A stretch of DNA of 64,000 bases from Manihot esculenta (Eukaryota > Streptophyta > Magnoliopsida > Malpighiales > Euphorbiaceae): positions 10,686,546 through 10,750,545 of the forward strand of contig NC_035169.2 of the NCBI RefSeq assembly GCF_001659605.2, given 5' to 3'. Under the pieces are notes generated by a model. The model was not told the origin of the DNA. It did no database searches and saw only the letters and a program-made list of their open reading frames with translations. Shown here piece after piece: positions 57,966 to 64,000 of this stretch (the stretch's first letter is position 1; every line of letters begins with the position of its first letter). The position numbers and the translations under genes are program-made.

Positions 57966-60900
57966 TCATCTCATCTTGCTACTGTACAGTTGCAATCTGT
58001 CCTCACTCAAACAGCCAAGTAAACCTTGGGTTAGTGTACTTGTATACTTCACATCACAAATATGATGCTTGTGAGATTTAAGACTTTGATCAAATTTGAA
58101 AGTTGGCAACTCTTGCAAGATCAATCCCAATGTTTCTTCATCCCCAGCTGCAAATAGTGGTTTTTCGTTCTCCCTGTCTACGATAACAGATCTAGGCAAC
58201 TGAATGTTACTTACAGTGGCACATGAAATGCCCAACTGTTCATACTTATCACCCACTCTCTTCAAATGAAGATGGGAACCAAGCACTCCTCGTCCACTTA
58301 TCGAGCAAGGAGTGAGTGATGACTGAGAATAAGCCATCTCATTGGTCATCTCGACTTTGGGACGAAATGTCACCACTACGTCATCACCGCTCAGACAATG
58401 AGCAAGGGATATACAAACTCCTTGATTTGCTGTTTGAGGAACCAAAGATGGCCTTCATAAAATTCAATTACAATCTTTTCAGAACAGACTGTCCCAATAG
58501 CCATTACTCATTATGAATAAAATTTTCCAAATATTATATGGAAAAATTCAATCCTGCAATGAGTTTAGCAAAAGAAAACAAAATAAACACTTCAAACTGC
58601 ATTGTTTGAAGTTCAACAAACAGAAAAGAAAAGCATGTTAACTGGAAAATGATCTCATTAGAAACATGAAATTTGTGGATCACATAAGATAAGCCAACAC
58701 AACCCAAAAATATAAAGGGAATAAACATAAAAATACTAAAATGCACAGGAAAGAGAGTTTTGGAATTCGTGCATTGATTATGGACCAAAACTAACATCAT
58801 CTTTGAAGAGCAGAAGAATAAGACAAGTGTTTCATACCTTTTTCAGATCCATAAGAATAAGAAAAAAAACAGATGCCAAGTTTATACACACAACTAATAA
58901 CATCTCACCTTTCTTCAGTACTGCCGAAGTTCCACTGGCATATGCCAATGGAGGAAGCAGATAGAAGCGTTCTAACACCAGAAGAAGAATTACTTTGAAC
59001 AGAGTATAATGTATGGATTGGATTGTTTGTCAGTCCTGGACTTGATTCTACTGGTCCCCTGGTTTGACGCATATCAAATGCCAAAAGCAAGCCATTCTGA
59101 AAGGTAGCCCAAAAAAAAAAAGGTTTTGTGAAAGCTATCTAGAATAACATGGTTAACATTAAACAACATTCACTAAAGGGTTTAATACCTGTAGTCCAGC
59201 ATACATGTAATATGAACTATGAAGATCCCAGCAACATGACCAAGCAGGACCCTGTAAATATGAATTTGATCAAATGAATTTACTGTAAAATGCTAATAAC
59301 TAGATAGGATCGATTGTACTTTATCAATAATAACATCACGGAAAACAGTGCAAATAATGCAAAAATGTAATTGTTTTTAGTGCAAACAGTAATCCCATCC
59401 AATAATAAGCAAGGAAAATTAATAACATATCATAAGATCACTTGAGAAAGTGACATGGATAATGGATCTAACACTTACCAGTAAATCATAGGAAAGGATG
59501 ACACTGTTGCTTTCCATACTGTAGAAAACAAGACAAAAACAAGGGTGAGATTGGTCCTTGGAGGATGTAAAAATAGATATGTCAGAAATGTACTTCAAGA
59601 TTTGATTCTAACATCACCTAAGAACTGATAGTTTCTCGCCTAATGAAGCACAAAGCGCATGACTTCCATTAAAAGGAGAAATATGCAAGTCTTTTATGAT
59701 TTTCATGCTAGAAGGAAGCAAAATATCTTCACTTTCATGAGGAGGTAGCAAGTTCATCTGAAAAACATAATTTAAAAGAAAGAAACTTCAGAACAGTTTT
59801 TAAGTAGCATATAATAGCAAAACCTGAGTTGAAGAACAGAACTTTACTTTGGTAAGTACATGTGACCCACCAATCTTAGGTAGCCTCCGAACAAGTAACA
59901 AAATCTGACCAAATGCATCTATATCAAATAAGCGGGCACCATCCACCTGCAACTCTCTCTACAACAATTTAAACTCAAGTTAATAATGTTAAATTGCAAT
60001 TACACTTGATGTTATAAAACTTCGATTAAAAACAAAAATAAGAACTAGGGAAAAAGAAGAGATGGAGAAGAAAAGTTTCTTTATCTGAAAACAAGCACAA
60101 TTGTAATGATAAGTTAGTAAGTTTATATAGGGACATGAAAGAAAGGTTTTGCAATGACATAAATTCAGGAAACTGCATATCATAAGACCCAAATCATTCA
60201 TGGACTTAAAAAGCTCACATAATCCACAATTTTTCAGCCAATTTAAATATCTAGTTTCACTTTAACAGCATCGGAGATTAAATTCCAAATTCCTATTTCC
60301 TAGGACCACTGCTCATAGTTCAAGCAGCATAAATTTTCCAAAGATCACTTTAGGCCAAAGAGACGAAGACGACTTGTTTAAAAATGAGTATTATTTCAGA
60401 ACTAACAAAAACAATGAAATATCTTACACAGTTTTGAAGATGAAGGAAACCTTGTTTAATGGAAACCCTTTAACATTGTTAGTTTAATATGTACATGGAA
60501 TTTAATGATGGTAAGTTACGAATTTGTGTTCCAAATTGATCATAGTTCAAAGAAACCAAATACAAAAGAGACGGGGGAAAAAGCAAAGGGAATGGAGAGG
60601 AGGAAAAAGAAAGAGTCTTAAAAATTTAACCATCAACAGTTGCACTTCATCAGTACTTTTTCAGAATTCAAATTCAAAACTTTATCAACATAAATTGTAT
60701 CAAAATACTATTTAGTCTTAAGTCACATTTTTAAGTTTAAAAAACCAAGCAAAGGTTATATTTCACTTTAGCCTGCTCTCAGGGTTCCAATTAGATTCCC
60801 TCTTAAGCAGCAGTTAGAAAACATTTGGTTAGTAAAATACATTTTCTTGCACTAGAATACCTCTGCTCTGTGCCTGCTTGCTTAGCTTCTGAAGATACAA

Positions 60901-63067
60901 AATAGAAAATTTTCTCATGTACAGAAAAAAAAAAGGGGGGGAGAGAAAATAAGAAATAGAGGTCTAGAACTTGACCTGTAACATGTTTTACAAAAGTTCA
61001 GCCATGTCTAAATGTACAGGCAGAGAAAAGAGAAATAAAGGTGAAAGAGAAGCATTCGCACCTCTAACACAAAAATACTAGACGATCCTCTGCAGCATAA
61101 CTTTGAGTTGATAATTCCTTAAAAAGAAAGATAGTAAGAAAAAAAGGCTTATGTTAGTGACAACAACATATACTTAGCTCTTCACAATTTTTTTTTTTAA
61201 AGTTAACCTAAGAAAAGGTACAAAGACAAAGCAATTGAGAAAGAAAAAGAAGGAAGTGGCAATCAACACCACAAATTCGTTGCTCATAGTATCAACAATT
61301 ACCAGATACTTACAATAACAACTGATTAAAATTAGAAAAATAATAAGAAATAACATGGACATCATTCATCTAAAAAGATGATTACCAGGTATTTTATGTC
61401 CTTGACTGTTCCTACCAGCAGTAAATGGCACATTTGACCTGCTCTGCATATCTTCTACTAAATGCTCCAAATAAGTAGTCCTCTACAAAGTCAAAAGTTT
61501 GAAATTGAAAACAAAGGCACACCTAAAAGGATATATAACACATAATCCAAATGAATTTAAATTTTAACATATAATTTCATTTCCCAAATTCATATTAATT
61601 GTGCACTTGAAATGCACATGTATTCCAAAGATTAGACATCTGCACCCAAAAATTCGTAAGACTTAATGAAATTATGGAAGATCCGTAAGCAGACAGCCAC
61701 AGGACCAAGCGATTTAAGTACAACGTGCTCTAGAACTGGAATCTTAATCATAAACTACCAGTGCTTAAACAATAAACACAATGGTTAACAGCCAATAAGG
61801 AAAACTAAAAAGCTTTTGATAGGTGATGATCATGTGAGTTTCATCACTTTAAAACAAGTGAAGAAATATAATTGAAAGGTAAAAGTAATTAACACTCAAG
61901 CATACCTCCGTGAGCTGGTTGACCTTAAGTTGCAACTCAGCTTCTCTCTTTTGCCATTCAGATTCTTTTCTACACCAATCAGCACTCTGCAAGTGCAATC
62001 AGAAAATCATACATTTTCCATGACAAAAGACAAAGTAAGAATGTCTTGGGTTTCAAGGAAAACCAAGCTGCAAAAGTAAAGCATATTGAAAAAAATAGTA
62101 AGGCAAAAAAACAGTCTGTTTCTGTCTGATTCAGTAACCAATCCTACCTTCTTCTCAAGAGAAGCACATTTCACCTCCAGAGATCTAATTGTCTGCAAAT
62201 AAGAAAAACAAATTAAAAAAAACACTTATTCGCGAATTTCTTCTTAAAATATCAAGTCAATGAGGATATGCAGTACCTTCTGCGATTCTTCATCAATCAC
62301 AGCAATCCTTGGAGCAAAGAGCTTCCTCACATCCTTTAATGTGCATTTCCTGTTGCATTGAGGACACTAAAATGGGAATTATAAGTCAAGCAGAAATAAA
62401 TATTATCAAGTCTTGATCACTAATAAAAACTATAACACACTGGCCAATACCTTTGCGGAACTTCGACTTTGTTTCAACCATCTACTGATACAAGAAAGTC
62501 CGAATATATGGCCGCAAGGAAGACAGCTATATTTCATCGCAGAACACAATTAGACAATTAACAAATCAGAGAACTCAGAAAATCACATTCAGATGCAAAT
62601 TTCGAGTAAATTCCTAGAACTGAAAAAAAAAAAATTAGAACAGGCAACACAAATTAGAGAGAATGGAAGAGTACAGAAAGCTAAAAGCACCTGATGTGAT
62701 GGTCCCCCTCACTGGTCCAAGCATCCATGCAAATAGGGCAAAAAAGCCCATCGATTTGAGTTCGATTCCACTCTCTTCCCTGAGAACTCTCAGCGTTCTC
62801 ATCTGCAATCAACGAGCACGTCTCTCCTCCTCCTTCTCCTCCGTGCTCTGCTCTTCTCCGCTTACTTCTCTCTTCTTCAACACTAACTCGACCGGGATTC
62901 AAAGAGACATTACCTACAACCCTAGGCGAGTTTACAACCGGAATATACTCCTCGTCGTCCTCCTCCTCTTCGCTTTCCAAGTGATTTTCCGTCTCTTCTT
63001 CGAATTCAAAGCCAGGGTAGACGAATGCGGCATCGTTCTCTTCATCGGATTCGTACGGTTGGGCCAT
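57966..63067 (-). CDS. RFWD3: RFWD3-like RING/WD40 E3 ubiquitin ligase, 13 coding exons, 616 aa
   Basis: Exons in coding order: 63067-62691, 62526-62451, 62366-62277, 62192-62148, 61986-61906, 61482-61386, 61117-61062, 59958-59848, 59757-59618, 59518-59479, 59251-59189, 59096-58909, 58452-57966. They total 1851 nt with consistent GT-AG phases. The acidic N-terminus (6-40) precedes a RING finger at about 110-155 (CPIC, CGH, CPQC), then a Leu/Lys/Glu-rich coiled coil at about 175-230 (LEVKCASLEKK, REAELQLKVNQL), then a WD40-like half (about 245-616; ELQVDGARLFDID, WDLHSSYYMYAGLQ, LAFDMRQ). That order is the signature of RFWD3, which in animals ubiquitinates RPA and acts in replication-fork and interstrand-crosslink repair. 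The plant role is inferred. ATG 63067 was preferred over in-frame ATG 63136 because the acidic, RFWD3-like region starts there. Confidence 0.88.
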
Positions 63068-64000
63068 TAGAGCATGTAATTGGGAAAGCACGAGAGAGCA
63101 GATACTAAAAAAAACTGGCGTTCGCTTCGTTTTCAAGCTTTTATTAGGGAGGGAAAGTTGAAACCGAAGATACTTATAGCCTCATTATGTAATATATTAA
63201 TACGACACCGGATTCGAGGTTGTACATATGAGCATAAAATTTTAGTGTGAATTATTTTAGGAATGATGAAAAGTAAATTTCATACGATGAAATACATATT
63301 TTAAACGTATTCTAAAATTTGTATAAAAGGAGATGAAATTGATAAATGATAATATTGACGTGATTTAATATATTTTAATTTTAAAAATAATTTAATACCA
63401 ATAAATTAAAATATATTAATGACATGCTGTATATTTTAATAACTATATTTGAAGTTATAAGTTTTTTAATCGGTAATTATTTTATTTTATTGTGATTTTT
63501 GTATAATTTATAATGAAAATTTTAGTAATCAGATAGATTTTGAGTAGTCTTGATTAATCATAAATGTTTTGTAAACATAACAGTAGAAGTAAATATTTAT
63601 TATTCCTCATCACCACACAAAATTTTCATTACATGGTCTGAAGATGAATACAGGTGCAATTTGTGAATTTCTTCACATTCCATGGAATTTCACTTGAATG
63701 GTCACCAAAAATAAAAATTATTTAGTTAATATATTTAAAATGAAAGCAAAAAGAGACACAGTCGATTAATTAATTAATTTAATATTACACTCATTAAAAA
63801 AATCGATAATTAAATTATGTCGATTTTTTTTTTCCATTTCACTGGGCTTGTGTTGAGAAGCGTTTGCATCTTCCTGCGTCGTTCCATTCTGAAACTCATT
63901 TTCTCGTGATTAATTCATTCAATTACCATAAATTAAATAATCATAATAAAGATTTCACATACTAATTAGTCACTTAAAAAATTAAATATTAGTTTTTAAT
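63068..64000. other. RFWD3-like upstream region and AT-rich spacer
   Basis: The first ~100 bases upstream of the ATG should hold promoter and 5' UTR, but no clear TATA box was found. The rest is AT-rich without coding signal. An isolated TGGGCT motif (63844-63849) in a GC-richer patch (about 63841-63900) might belong to a promoter of a neighbouring gene outside the window. Confidence 0.45.

Noticed and set aside
63068..63136. Upstream in-frame ATG (63136) as start of the RFWD3-like protein
   Set aside because: It would add 23 mostly hydrophobic residues unlike the acidic N-terminus expected. The ATG at 63067 leads straight into the acidic region. Not excluded without transcript data.

Overview
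This is nuclear DNA of a flowering plant, a eudicot and probably from the Malpighiales. The genes have many short exons with GT-AG introns and AT-rich intergenic DNA, there is an intron-bearing tRNA-Tyr, and the left half is stacked LTR retrotransposons. The long chromovirus LTRs look like families I associate from memory with Euphorbiaceae such as cassava or rubber tree. That placement is an impression and was not checked.

Layout. Positions 1-29421 are a three-level nest of Ty3/Gypsy chromoviruses (Tekay/Del type, LTRs about 2.3 kb), all on the minus strand. E3 (19940-29421 plus DNA left of the window) is the oldest. E1 (1-6103 and 16208-19939) sits inside E3's left LTR. E2 (6104-16207) sits inside E1's gag with a perfect 5-bp target duplication. 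LTR-LTR divergence counted by eye falls in the same order: E3 about 2.6%, E1 about 1.6%, E2 about 0.2%. All three polyproteins are nearly in one frame but carry stop codons. E3 itself lies in an older mobile sequence (29422 to about 31935) with a decayed minus-strand ORF of the 'putative gypsy-type transposon' kind and a plus-strand LTR-like segment. A CACTA-like terminus follows (about 32440-32796), then an intact tRNA-Tyr(GUA) gene (33191-33279). An AT-rich spacer (33280-37250) contains a roughly 93-bp fossil of the same chromovirus LTR/primer-binding junction.

Genes. On the plus strand (37804-55672) is an apparently intact 20-coding-exon gene for a SEN1/MAGATAMA3-type superfamily-1 helicase of 824 residues. 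Its intron 16 holds an old, sense-oriented Ty1/Copia element (49947-54061) with short LTRs, a GTTAT target duplication and most of gag missing. On the minus strand (57966-63067) is a 13-coding-exon gene for an RFWD3-like E3 ubiquitin ligase (RING, coiled coil, WD40-like region; 616 residues). The two genes converge with about 2.3 kb between their stop codons. Both families act in genome maintenance: RNA/DNA-hybrid metabolism for SEN1-type helicases, and RPA and crosslink repair for RFWD3 in animals.

The points most worth a second look are these: E2 is very young by its LTRs yet carries four nonsense codons; most stops in the nest are CAG-to-TAG changes; near-palindromic GCC-box arrays flank the LTR promoters; an exact hairpin is conserved beside every polypurine tract; and the older host element carries an apparently antisense ORF.
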